Positions 56,558 through 64,000 of a stretch of DNA of 64,000 nucleotides are shown one piece after another. Made by a program: the position numbers and the translations under genes. The stretch is from the NCBI RefSeq assembly GCF_016889705.1, contig NZ_CP069526.1:2046001-2110000 (forward strand), in the 5' to 3' direction. Origin of the DNA: Amycolatopsis sp. FDAARGOS 1241. Its GTDB lineage: Bacteria; Actinomycetota; Actinomycetes; Mycobacteriales; Pseudonocardiaceae. How positions within the stretch are numbered: position 1 is the stretch's first letter; each line of letters begins with the position of its first letter. Below the pieces are notes generated by a model. It did no database searches, had not been told where the DNA came from, and was given only the letters and a program-made list of their open reading frames with translations.

Positions 56558-57001
56558 TCAGGCCGGGACCGAGTCGAAGCGGCCCTTGAGGGCGGCGCGC
56601 AACTCCTGGGTGGGTGTCCCGGCCGCGAGGCCCCCGCCGAGTTCTGCGAAGAAACCTTCCAAGCCTGCGGGCGTGACGAGGATCAGTGCCCGGGCGTCGG
56701 CGCTCGCGGTGAAGCCGTGGCGGGTGCCGCGAGGGATGTACACCCAGCTGCCGGGTGCCACCTCGATCTCCTCCGTGCCGATGGTGAAGGTGAACTGGCC
56801 CTCGAGCACCTGGACGCATTCTTCGCGCTCGCGGTGGATGTGCGGGGGCGGGCTGGCGACGTTACCGCGGAAGTCGATCAGCTCGAAGGCGCCGCCGGTT
56901 TGGGCGCCGCTCAGCGCCACCCGTCCGACCAGGGGGAGTTCCCGACCCTCGTCCGGACTCACCACGAGGGCTGGCGGGGGCCGCATCTGTTGCTCGGTCA
57001 T
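56558..57001 (-). CDS. Cupin-domain protein
   Basis: 147 residues from ATG 57001 (AAAGGA upstream). PPPHIHREREECVQVLEGQF is the first cupin motif with its His-x-His and Glu, and GSWVYIPRGTRHGF the second. A metal-binding beta-barrel, either enzyme or sensor. It is divergent from a TetR gene and the two share a clear palindrome, so it is probably that regulator's target. Confidence 0.9.
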   Translation of the reverse strand: MTEQQMRPPPALVVSPDEGRELPLVGRVALSGAQTGGAFELIDFRGNVASPPPHIHREREECVQVLEGQFTFTIGTEEIEVAPGSWVYIPRGTRHGFTASADARALILVTPAGLEGFFAELGGGLAAGTPTQELRAALKGRFDSVPA

Positions 57002-57043
57002 TGCTGTTCCTTTCCGGTGATTGGTGGCACGCAACTCCTATCT

Positions 57044-57078
57044 TGTCATTAGTGTGACTTCATGGCACGCTAGTGACA
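57044..57078. promoter_or_regulatory. TetR operator between cupin and TetR genes
   Basis: TGTCATTAGTGTG at 57044-57056 and CACGCTAGTGACA at 57066-57078 form a dyad (11 of 13 pairs) across 9 bases. It lies between the divergent starts at 57001 and 57110. Confidence 0.75.
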
Positions 57079-57109
57079 TTAACGCGAACCGGGAACGAGG
57101 TCAACAGCG

Positions 57110-57706
57110 ATGGGTCGGGATAACCAGAAGCGCCGGACGCGCAAGGCGCTCGTCGAGGCGGCGGGACGACTGATCGCCGAGGGGCGCCGCCCGTCGGTCG
57201 CAGAGGTCGCCGACGCGGCCGAGATTTCCCGGCGCACGGCCTACCGGTACTTCCCCAGTGCGGAGCAGCTGTCCGTCGAGGCCGCACTGGAGGCGACTCG
57301 GCAGAACATGGAGCTGTCGATCGAGGCGGGCGAAATCGAGGAGCCGGTGGCCGACCGGGTCGCCCGTCTCGTCGATGCCCTGTCGCAGATGACTCTGGAG
57401 AATGAGGCGCTGTTACGCCAGATGATTCGCTTCACCATCGACCGCGACGCGATCGAGCCGGAGGTGCCGCCGCGCCCGAGCCGGCGTCTGGAGTACGTCG
57501 AACGCGCGGTGACCCCGCTGCAGGGGGCATTGGGCCAGGGCGAGCTCGACCGGTTGACTCACGCGCTCGCCGTCGTCATCGGCATCGAGTCGACGATTGT
57601 GCTACGCGACATCTGTGGACTCGACTCCGCGGAGATCCTTCGCGTTCAGCACTGGGCGGCCCGGGCGCTCGTCGCGGCGGCGGGCAGCGGCGCGCGGGCG
57701 GACTGA
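57110..57706 (+). CDS. TetR family transcriptional regulator
   Basis: 198 residues. The HTH is RKALVEAAGRLI, PSVAEVADAAEISRRTAYRYFPSAEQL. The C-terminal domain shows no known ligand pattern. ATG at 57110. It is likely an autoregulated repressor of the divergent cupin gene. Its stop is 5 bases from the broken end of an Xis-like fragment on the other strand. Confidence 0.92.
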   Translation: MGRDNQKRRTRKALVEAAGRLIAEGRRPSVAEVADAAEISRRTAYRYFPSAEQLSVEAALEATRQNMELSIEAGEIEEPVADRVARLVDALSQMTLENEALLRQMIRFTIDRDAIEPEVPPRPSRRLEYVERAVTPLQGALGQGELDRLTHALAVVIGIESTIVLRDICGLDSAEILRVQHWAARALVAAAGSGARAD

Positions 57707-57710
57707 CCAT

Positions 57711-57794
57711 GCGCCACTCGTAGAAGGTGCGTCGGGCTACGCGTAGCTCGTCACACGCCTCCGGGGCCGTCAGCAATCTACTGGGACGGTTCAT
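57711..57794 (-). pseudogene. Excisionase-like HTH fragment
   Basis: ATG 57794 opens NRPSRLLTAPEACDELRVARRTFYEWRM, the first half of an AICE-type Xis/HTH protein. Homology ends at about 57711, where the sequence runs into the tail of the TetR gene. The ATG overlaps the stop of the following HTH gene, as in coupled xis operons. Truncated by a rearrangement. Confidence 0.6.
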
Positions 57795-58164
57795 GTTGCT
57801 CCCTGCGAAGTCGAGCCACGAAGTCGTCGACAGCGAGCGCCGGCACGCGTCGATTGCGACCGATGGTCACCGACTCAAGCTGGCCTGACCTCAGGAGCTC
57901 GTAGATCGCATTGCGGCTAATCGCCAGCCAGTTAGCCGCTTCTCCAACCGTGAGCAGGACCAACGCCTCGCCAGCCGGCAGCTCGCGTAGCTTCTGCGCG
58001 ACGACCTCCCCGAGCAACGTCGCGAACCGGCGGGCGGAAGCATCCGAAATGTCTAGGTTGCCGACGCTGGTCGTCAGCTGGTCTCGATCTCCATGCACGG
58101 TCTTCTTCGTGAAGTGGCGTTCAGCCTGCGCGGCGGGCGCCGCGGCGGTGAGGCTGGTGCTCAT
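57778..58164 (-). CDS. Excisionase-family helix-turn-helix protein
   Basis: About 128 residues from ATG 58164 (longer starts exist). The C-terminal 60 residues are a MerR/Xis winged HTH: LLTVGEAANWLAISRNAIYELLRSGQL, then TIGRNRRVPALAVDDFVARL. The N-terminal part is helical and unrecognised. It forms with the truncated fragment downstream part of a mobile-element remnant. Confidence 0.75.
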   Translation of the reverse strand: MSTSLTAAAPAAQAERHFTKKTVHGDRDQLTTSVGNLDISDASARRFATLLGEVVAQKLRELPAGEALVLLTVGEAANWLAISRNAIYELLRSGQLESVTIGRNRRVPALAVDDFVARLRREQHEPSQ

Positions 58165-58478
58165 CCGAGAGGCGTGCACCTGGGGTCGGTCGCCGATGCC
58201 GCAGTCAGCAGTCGATCTCGCCGAGGCTGCTCTGTCAGCGGCGAGGTTGTTGGGTTCCAACATCCAGCACGTCAATCCGTCGTGCGAGGCTACGGCCGCC
58301 CGTGCGGGTCGCGAAATGTGCGACGCCTGAAAATTGTGCGATTAGGGCGACGAAATGAACTGAGATGCAGCTGCCCAATTCCTGTGATTTCAAGTGCGGT
58401 ATTACTCATGTCGAACGCAGAACGCCGATCGTTGCAGATTGCGCCAAATGAGCTCGGGGTTCGGCCAAGCCTCGGGAG

Positions 58479-58652
58479 ATGTTGACGGTCGAGCAGGCAG
58501 CCGACCGGCTCGCGGTCAGCCGTACCACGATGTTCGCGCTTATCAAGGACGAGGTAGTGCTCAGCGTCCCGGTAGGCCGCTTGACGCGCATTCCTGCCGA
58601 CGAACTGACTGCCTACATCGAGCGGCTTATCGCTGCAGCCGAGGAGGGCTGA
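58479..58652 (+). CDS. xis: Excisionase (Xis-like HTH)
   Basis: 57 residues, too short for many gene finders: MLTVEQAADRLAVSRTTMFALIK, then VPVGRLTRIPADELTAYIERL. This is a complete Xis/DNA-binding domain of the excise family. GGGAG precedes the ATG closely. The integrase frame starts at 58654, right after its TGA, the classic xis-int arrangement of actinobacterial integrative elements such as pSAM2. Confidence 0.78.
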   Translation: MLTVEQAADRLAVSRTTMFALIKDEVVLSVPVGRLTRIPADELTAYIERLIAAAEEG

Positions 58653-58653
58653 C

Positions 58654-60128
58654 CATGCCGCGCAAGAAACGTCCTGAAGGTTCGCGCGCACCGAATGGCG
58701 CGAGCAGTATCTACTTCGGCCAGGACGGTAAATGTCACGGGCGTGTCACCATGGGTGTGCTCGATAATGGCGAGCCGGACCGTCGGCACGTCGGGCGGAA
58801 GACAGAGTCCGAAGTCATCGAGGGTCTGCGAACTTGAACGTCAACGCGATAATGGCAGGGCATCGAAGCCCGGTGCGAACTCGTGGACGGTTGAGAAGTG
58901 GTTGAGCCAGTGGGTCGAGAATGTGGCGGCGCCTTCCGTGCGGGAAAGCACGCTGACCCGGTATCGAGCCGCAGACTATAAGCACTTGATTCCTGGACGC
59001 GGCGCGCACCAGCTCCGCAAGCTCGAACCTGAACACCTCGAGAAGGTCTACGCGAAGATGGCCAAGGCAGGTGCGAAGCCTGGAACAGTGCACCAGGTTC
59101 ATCGCACTGCGAAGACGGCGCTCGCGGTTGCGGTCGACCGAGAACACCTGGCCAGGAATCCAACGAAGCTCGCGAAGGTGCAGCGGCTCGATGAGGACGA
59201 GATCGTGCCGCTGACTGCCGCCGAGGCCAAGCGCGTGCTCGCGGTCGCCCGCCATCGCCGCAATGGCGCACGCTTCGTCATCGCTCTTGCGCTCGGACTG
59301 CGCCGCGGTGAAGCGCTTGGATTGAAGTGGTCTCGACTCGACCTCGATGCCGGGCTGCTCCGAACCCCACGTCAGCTCCAGGGACAGAAGTGGAAGCACG
59401 GGTGGCGACCCGCACGCGTGCGGCGAACGGCTCCACAGGACGAAGCCGTGCCCACCGACATGCACGAGGCACACGAAATGCCCGCCAGTCTGCCCGCCCA
59501 AATGCACGCGGCATGCCAGCTCTTGCCCGGAACGCCACGGCGGCGGGTTACGCGAGGTCGACGTGAAGTCGAAGGCCGGACGCCGGACCATCGGCATCCC
59601 GGGACCGCTCCTCGCATTGTTGCGCACGCACGAGGCGTTGCAGAACGACGAGCGCTCTTTCGCCGGCACCGAATGGCAAGAAGGCGGTTGGGTGTTCACC
59701 CAGCCGACCGGCCGGCCGCTCGATCCACGCGCGGATCACGACGAGTGGAAGACGTTGCTGGCGGAGGCGAACGTTCGCGATGCTCGGCTGCACGACGGCG
59801 TCACACTGCGGCCACGATGCTGTTGGTCCTCCGGGTCCTGCTGCCCGCGATCATGGAGGTGATGGGGGTGGGGTGATGCAGCGGTGGCGAAGCGGTACGT
59901 CCACGTGCCGACGGAAGCCGTCACAGGGATCGCAACCAGGTCGGCGACTTCCTTTTGGGGCGACAGCCCGAAACCACACCACCGACGAGGATGTCGGATG
60001 CGCCTTCGCTGCCCAATCAGCTCCAGCAACGCCTCGACGCAGCGAAGGCGTCCGGCGGCGACTCCGACGACGAAGACCCACCGGGGCTGCACGCGGTGAT
60101 ATGGGCGCCGTATAACGCCTTGTATTGA
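58654..60128 (+). pseudogene. int: Tyrosine-recombinase integrase, multiply frameshifted
   Basis: ATG 58654 starts PRKKRPEGSRAPNGASSIYF. The frame breaks at about 58836 and continues as WTVEKWLSQWVENVAAPSVRES, RKLEPEHLEKVYAKM and IALALGLRRGEALGLKW (first catalytic Arg). A second break near 59405 leads to VDVKSKAGRRTIGIPGPLLA and WVFTQPTGRPLDPRADH, a third before the HTAAT His region. A fourth at the G-run near 59868 comes before AVAKRYVHVPTEAV, which holds the catalytic Tyr, and a fifth precedes the tail. The parts of a whole integrase are present, but it cannot be translated. It lies 73 bases from the 3' end of tRNA-Pro. Confidence 0.82.
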
Positions 60129-60201
60129 GACGGAAACTGAGACGGTGGGGTTGCTCCCTTCCGAGCAACCCCACCGCTTCTGCTGGTCAAGACCATAAAA
60201 C

Positions 60202-60278
60202 TGGTCGGGATGACAGGATTTGAACCTGCGACCCTTCGCTCCCAAAGCGAATGCGCTACCAAGCTGCGCCACATCCCG
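60202..60278 (-). tRNA. tRNA-Pro (TGG)
   Basis: Minus-strand cloverleaf: acceptor CGGGATG with CATCCCG, D-arm, anticodon loop CTTTGGGAG with TGG, T-arm GGTTCAAATCC, discriminator A and an encoded CCA. 77 bases. The 3' end faces the integrase remnant. pSAM2-type elements use tRNA-Pro as their target. Confidence 0.97.
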
Positions 60279-60358
60279 ACACCCCCGCGGAGGGGGTGTG
60301 CGACACCAGACTAGCCCTCACGCTAAGCTGACTGCGCTCCCGGGTCACCGGGGGCGCT

Positions 60359-60432
60359 GCGGGTGTAGCTCAATGGTAGAGCCCTAGTCTTCCAAACTAG
60401 CTACGCGGGTTCGATTCCCGTCACCCGCTCCA
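60359..60432 (+). tRNA. tRNA-Gly (TCC)
   Basis: Acceptor GCGGGTG pairs with CACCCGC; the anticodon stem CTAGT/ACTAG encloses TTCC with TCC as anticodon; T-arm GGTTCGATTCC; encoded CCA at 60430-60432. 74 bases. The frame of the opposite-strand kinase runs into it. Confidence 0.97.
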
Positions 60433-63400
60433 CTTCGCTCCGGGTCCCTGACCTGGGAGGACGCCGCGTCGGCTTCGAGGCGCGTGGCGATCACGTCCAG
60501 CAGCAGATCGGTGTCCACCGGCTTGGTGATGTAGTCGTCGGCGCCGGAGGCGAGGGTGCGTTCGCGGTCTTCCGCCGTCGCCTTGGCTGTGACGGCGATC
60601 ACGGGCAGATCTTCGTGCGTCGCTTCCGCGCGGATGGCCGCGATGGTCGCGTTGCCGTCCAGCTCCGGCATCATCACGTCCATCAGGACCAGCGCGGTGT
60701 CCTCGTGGCGTTCCAGGGCACGGATGCCAGCGACGCCGGTGTCGGCGTAGATCACCTCCAGGCCGGCCTGCTCCAGCACCGCAGCGAGGGCGAAGACGTT
60801 GCGCAGGTCGTCGTCGACGATCAGCACCTTTTCGCCGTTGAAGCGCTTCGGGGCGCTGTCGGGTTCGGTCACCGTGATGGTGCTCGGCAGCACCGGCAGC
60901 TTCGGCGTGGGCCGCACGGGCGCGGTCGGCGCGATGAGGTTCGCCGCGCCCACCGGCAGGTACAGCGTGAACGTGCTGCCCTTGCCGGGTTCGCTGTGCA
61001 CGCGCAGCTCGCCGCCGAGCAGTTCCGTGAGCTGCTGGCTGATCGACAGGCCCAGGCCCGTGCCGCCGTACTTGCGGCTGGTGGTGCCGTCGGCCTGGCG
61101 GAACGCGTCGAAGATGATCGCCAGCTTCTCCTCGGGGATGCCGATGCCGGTGTCCTCCACGGCGAACGCGATGATCCCCGCCGCCGAACGCAGCGCCTCC
61201 TGCTCCACCTCTTGCTCCGAAGCCATGCGGATGTGCAGCCGCACGCCGCCCTCGTCGGTGAACTTCGCGGCGTTGGACAGGAGGTTGCGCAGCACCTGCT
61301 GCAGCCGGTGCTCGTCGGTGTGCACGCTACCCGGCACGGGCGGGTCGATCAGCACGGCGAACTCCAGGCCCTTGTCCGCCGTGAGCGGCCGGCACAGGGA
61401 TTCCACGTAGTTCACGAGCTCCGGCAGCGTCACGTCCGACATCTGCAGGTCCATGCGCCCGGCCTCGACCTTCGCGAGGTCCAGGATGTCGTTGATCAGC
61501 TGCTGCAGGTCGCTGCCCGCCGCCCAGATCGTGCGTGCGAACTGGATCTGCTTCTCCGTGAGGTTGCCCTCCGGGTTCTCCGACAGCAGCTTCGCGAGGA
61601 TCAGCGCGCTGTTGAGCGGAGTCCGCAGCTCGTGCGACATGTTCGCCATGAACTCGGTCTTGTACTGCGAGGCCACGGTGAGCTGCCCGGCGCGCTCCTC
61701 CAGTTCCTGGCGTGCCTGCTCGATCTCGATGTTCTTGACCTCGATGTCGCGGTTCTGCTGGGCCAGCAGCGCCGCCTTCTCGGCCAGCTCCGTGTTGGAC
61801 CGCCGCAGCTCGCCCTGCTGCGCCTGCAGCTGCTCCGAGCGCGCCCGCAGTTCCTGCGCCAGCCGCTGCGACTCCGTCAGCAGCGCCTCGGTGCGGGAGT
61901 TCGACAGGATCGTGTTCACGTTGACGCCGATGGTGTGCCGCAGCTGCTCCAGCAGGTCCAGGTGAACCGCGGAGAACTCGTTGACCGACGCCAGTTCCAG
62001 CACGCCGAGCACCTCACCCTGGAACAGCACGGGCAGCACGATCACGTTCACCGGCGGCGCCGCGCCGAGGCCCGAGGACACGAGCGCGTACTCCGGCGGC
62101 GCTTCGCGCACGAGGATCGTCTGCCGGTCGACCGCGGCCTGCCCGATCAGCGACTCGCCGAGCTCGAACCGCAGCCCCGACCGCGACTGCGCGAGCCCGT
62201 AGGCCGCGATGCAGTCGAGCACCTTGCGGCCGGGGTCGCTGCCGTCGTCGTGGGCCAGGAAGAACGCGCCCTGCTGAGCGCTGACCAGCGGCGCCAACTC
62301 CGACAGGATCAGCGTGGCCACGGACGCGAGGTCGCGGTGGCCCTGCATGCGCCCGCCGAGGCGGGCGAGGTTCGTCTTCAGCCAGTCCTGCTCGCGGTTC
62401 GCCGAAGTCGTCGACTTCAGGTTCGCGATCATCTGGTTGATGTTGTCCTTGAGGTCCGCGAGTTCACCGGACGCGTCCACGGTGATGTGCCGCGTCAGGT
62501 CGCCGGCGGTCACGGCCGTGGCGACCTGACCGATCGCGCGCACCTGGGTGGTGAGGTTGCCGGCCAGCTGGTTCACGCTCTCCGTCAGGCGTTTCCACGT
62601 GCCCGACACGCCTTCGACCTCGGCCTGGCCGCCGAGCTTGCCCTCGGTGCCGACCTCGCGCGCCACGCGCGTGACCTCCGACGCGAACGCCGAGAGCTGG
62701 TCGACCATCGTGTTCATCGTGGTCTTCAGCTCGAGGATCTCGCCCCGGGCGTCGACGTCGATCTTGCGCGAGAGGTCCCCTCGCGCGACGGCCGTGGTCA
62801 CCTGGGAGATGTTGCGCACCTGGCTGGTCAGGTTGTGCGCCATGAAGTTGACGTTCTCCGTCAGGTCCTTCCACGTGCCCGCCACACCCGGCACGCGGGC
62901 CTGACCGCCGAGGATGCCCTCGGTGCCGACTTCGCGCGAAACCCGGGTGACCTCGTCGGCGAACGCGCGCAGCGTCTCGACCATGCTGTTCAGCGTCGCC
63001 GCGAGGGCCGCGACCTCGCCGGCCGCGTCGATGGAGATCTTCTTCGACAGGTCCCCGTTGGCCACCGCGCTCGCCATGGTGGCGATGCTGCGCACCTGGT
63101 CGGTCAGGTTGTCGGCCATGACGTTGACGTTGTCGGTGAGGTCCTTCCACGTGCCGGCGACGCCGGGCACACGGGCCTGGCCGCCGAGCTTGCCTTCGGT
63201 ACCGACTTCGCGGGCGACACGGGTGACTTCGTCGGCGAAGGCCGAGAGCTGGTCGACCATCGTGTTGAGCGTGTTCTTGAGCTCGAGGATCTCTCCGCGC
63301 GCGTCGACGGTGATCTTCTGCGTCAGGTCGCCCTTCGCCACCGCCGACGTGACCTGCGAGATGTTCCGCACCTGGTCGGTCAGGTTGTTGGCCATGAAGT

Positions 63401-64000
63401 TGACGTTGTCGGTCAGGTCCTTCCACGTGCCGGCGACGCCCGGCACGGTCGCCTGACCGCCCAGCTTCCCCTCGGTACCGACTTCGCGGGCGACGCGGGT
63501 GACTTCGTCGGCGAACGCGGAGAGCTGGTCGACCATCGTGTTCAGCGTGGTCTTCAGCTCGAGGATCTCACCCCGGGCGTCGACCGCGATCTTCTTGGTC
63601 AGGTCGCCGCGCGCCACCGCCGTCGCGACCTGCGCGATGTTGCGGACCTGCGCGGTGAGGTTGTTGGCCATGAAGTTCACCGAGCCGGTGAGGTCGCGCC
63701 AGATGCCGGCGACGCCGGGCACCTGCGCCTGGCCGCCCAGCATGCCCTCGGTACCGACTTCGCGGGCGACGCGGGTGACTTCGTCGGCGAACGCGGAGAG
63801 CTGGTCGACCATCGTGTTCATCGTCGTCTTGAGCTCGAGGATCTCGCCCCGGGCGTCGACGGTGATCTTCTGCGTCAGGTCGCCCTTCGCGACGGCCGTG
63901 GTCACGTGGGAGATGTTGCGGACCTGGTCGGTGAGGTTGTCGGCCATCTGGTTCACCGAGTCGGTGAGGTTGCGCCAGGTGCCGGCCGCGCCCGGGACCT
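60384..64000 (-). CDS. Hybrid sensor histidine kinase with HAMP repeats, GAF and receiver domains (partial)
   Basis: At least 1205 codons in the window, running off the right edge. From N- to C-terminus: six HAMP-type repeats (about 92 residues each, with [15 protein letters not shown] and [14 protein letters not shown]), a GAF domain, a coiled coil, the HisKA box [14 protein letters not shown], a HATPase with [15 protein letters not shown] and GTGLGLS, and a receiver domain with VDDDLRN and [13 protein letters not shown]. This is a cytoplasmic multi-HAMP hybrid kinase similar to the osmosensing OsaA type of streptomycetes (from memory). The stop lies inside tRNA-Gly on the other strand, so the last residues ([11 protein letters not shown]) come from tRNA antisense. 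Confidence 0.93.
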   Translation of the reverse strand, partial: VPGAAGTWRNLTDSVNQMADNLTDQVRNISHVTTAVAKGDLTQKITVDARGEILELKTTMNTMVDQLSAFADEVTRVAREVGTEGMLGGQAQVPGVAGIWRDLTGSVNFMANNLTAQVRNIAQVATAVARGDLTKKIAVDARGEILELKTTLNTMVDQLSAFADEVTRVAREVGTEGKLGGQATVPGVAGTWKDLTDNVNFMANNLTDQVRNISQVTSAVAKGDLTQKITVDARGEILELKNTLNTMVDQLSAFADEVTRVAREVGTEGKLGGQARVPGVAGTWKDLTDNVNVMADNLTDQVRSIATMASAVANGDLSKKISIDAAGEVAALAATLNSMVETLRAFADEVTRVSREVGTEGILGGQARVPGVAGTWKDLTENVNFMAHNLTSQVRNISQVTTAVARGDLSRKIDVDARGEILELKTTMNTMVDQLSAFASEVTRVAREVGTEGKLGGQAEVEGVSGTWKRLTESVNQLAGNLTTQVRAIGQVATAVTAGDLTRHITVDASGELADLKDNINQMIANLKSTTSANREQDWLKTNLARLGGRMQGHRDLASVATLILSELAPLVSAQQGAFFLAHDDGSDPGRKVLDCIAAYGLAQSRSGLRFELGESLIGQAAVDRQTILVREAPPEYALVSSGLGAAPPVNVIVLPVLFQGEVLGVLELASVNEFSAVHLDLLEQLRHTIGVNVNTILSNSRTEALLTESQRLAQELRARSEQLQAQQGELRRSNTELAEKAALLAQQNRDIEVKNIEIEQARQELEERAGQLTVASQYKTEFMANMSHELRTPLNSALILAKLLSENPEGNLTEKQIQFARTIWAAGSDLQQLINDILDLAKVEAGRMDLQMSDVTLPELVNYVESLCRPLTADKGLEFAVLIDPPVPGSVHTDEHRLQQVLRNLLSNAAKFTDEGGVRLHIRMASEQEVEQEALRSAAGIIAFAVEDTGIGIPEEKLAIIFDAFRQADGTTSRKYGGTGLGLSISQQLTELLGGELRVHSEPGKGSTFTLYLPVGAANLIAPTAPVRPTPKLPVLPSTITVTEPDSAPKRFNGEKVLIVDDDLRNVFALAAVLEQAGLEVIYADTGVAGIRALERHEDTALVLMDVMMPELDGNATIAAIRAEATHEDLPVIAVTAKATAEDRERTLASGADDYITKPVDTDLLLDVIATRLEADAASSQVRDPERSGAGDGNRTRVASLED
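62430..64000. repeat. 276-bp tandem repeats encoding HAMP modules
   Basis: Units of about 276 bases recur, for example the [14 protein letters not shown] block near 62670, 62945, 63220, 63500 and 63770. Neighbouring units are highly similar at DNA level. The array continues beyond the window. Confidence 0.85.

Noticed and set aside
59866..59880. Integrase truncated before its catalytic Tyr
   Set aside because: The Tyr region AVAKRYVHV is present in another frame after a G-run, so the gene is frameshifted rather than truncated.

Overview
The window is high-GC actinobacterial DNA, most likely from Amycolatopsis or a close relative (Pseudonocardiaceae). The evidence is the codon bias, a large NAD-glutamate dehydrogenase, a CtaJ-like oxidase subunit, a truncated hemoglobin O, a mycothiol-type DsbA relative, ANTAR and STAS regulators, F420/LLM oxidoreductases and an AICE-type integrase beside a tRNA-Pro. 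No species can be fixed from the sequence alone.

Bases 1-25 kb are an ordered core block. From memory its gene content matches the M. tuberculosis Rv2464c-Rv2476c neighbourhood: gdh, thioesterase, Rv2474c-like protein, aglA-type GH13 enzyme, glbO, HNH nuclease, CtaJ, DUF5130, pepN, Rv2466c-like protein, rpiB and nei2. Inserted among these are a fatty-acid desaturase, an MscS channel, a protein of fourteen GTRVTx hexapeptides, an MBL hydrolase and a ComB-like protein. No internal gene in this block is visibly broken. A 1.3-kb gene-free stretch before gdh holds a long hairpin and a G/T-rich degenerate repeat.

Bases 25-38 kb are small catabolic and regulatory units: an LLM oxidoreductase plus SnoaL-fold pair behind a KstR-like operator, a divergent MerR pair with a clear operator, an SfnG-like LLM enzyme, a shortened DipZ, an APC permease with MarR regulator, an esterase and an HhH glycosylase. 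The first broken genes appear here.

Bases 38-45 kb are a decay zone containing a LuxR remnant, a frameshifted nitroreductase, an acyl-CoA synthetase with an amber codon, a FAD oxidase with several N-terminal frameshifts and an IS110-type tail. Bases 45-50.4 kb are a signalling group: ANTAR remnant, two STAS proteins, a HATPase anti-sigma-type kinase, a membrane channel-like protein and a GAF-ANTAR protein.

Bases 50.8-60.2 kb are mosaic. A dispersed repeat (four copies, all in the same orientation, at 45.9, 50.8, 55.5 and 56.0 kb) overlaps the 3' end of a small gene family. Between copies lies an intact TetR / P450 / ferredoxin / ferredoxin reductase unit with a long palindromic operator. A 42-bp tRNA-Thr 3' fragment and an Xis-Int remnant next to tRNA-Pro(TGG) point to past integrative elements.

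The window closes with tRNA-Gly(TCC) and, running off the right edge, a hybrid sensor kinase with at least six HAMP-type repeats.
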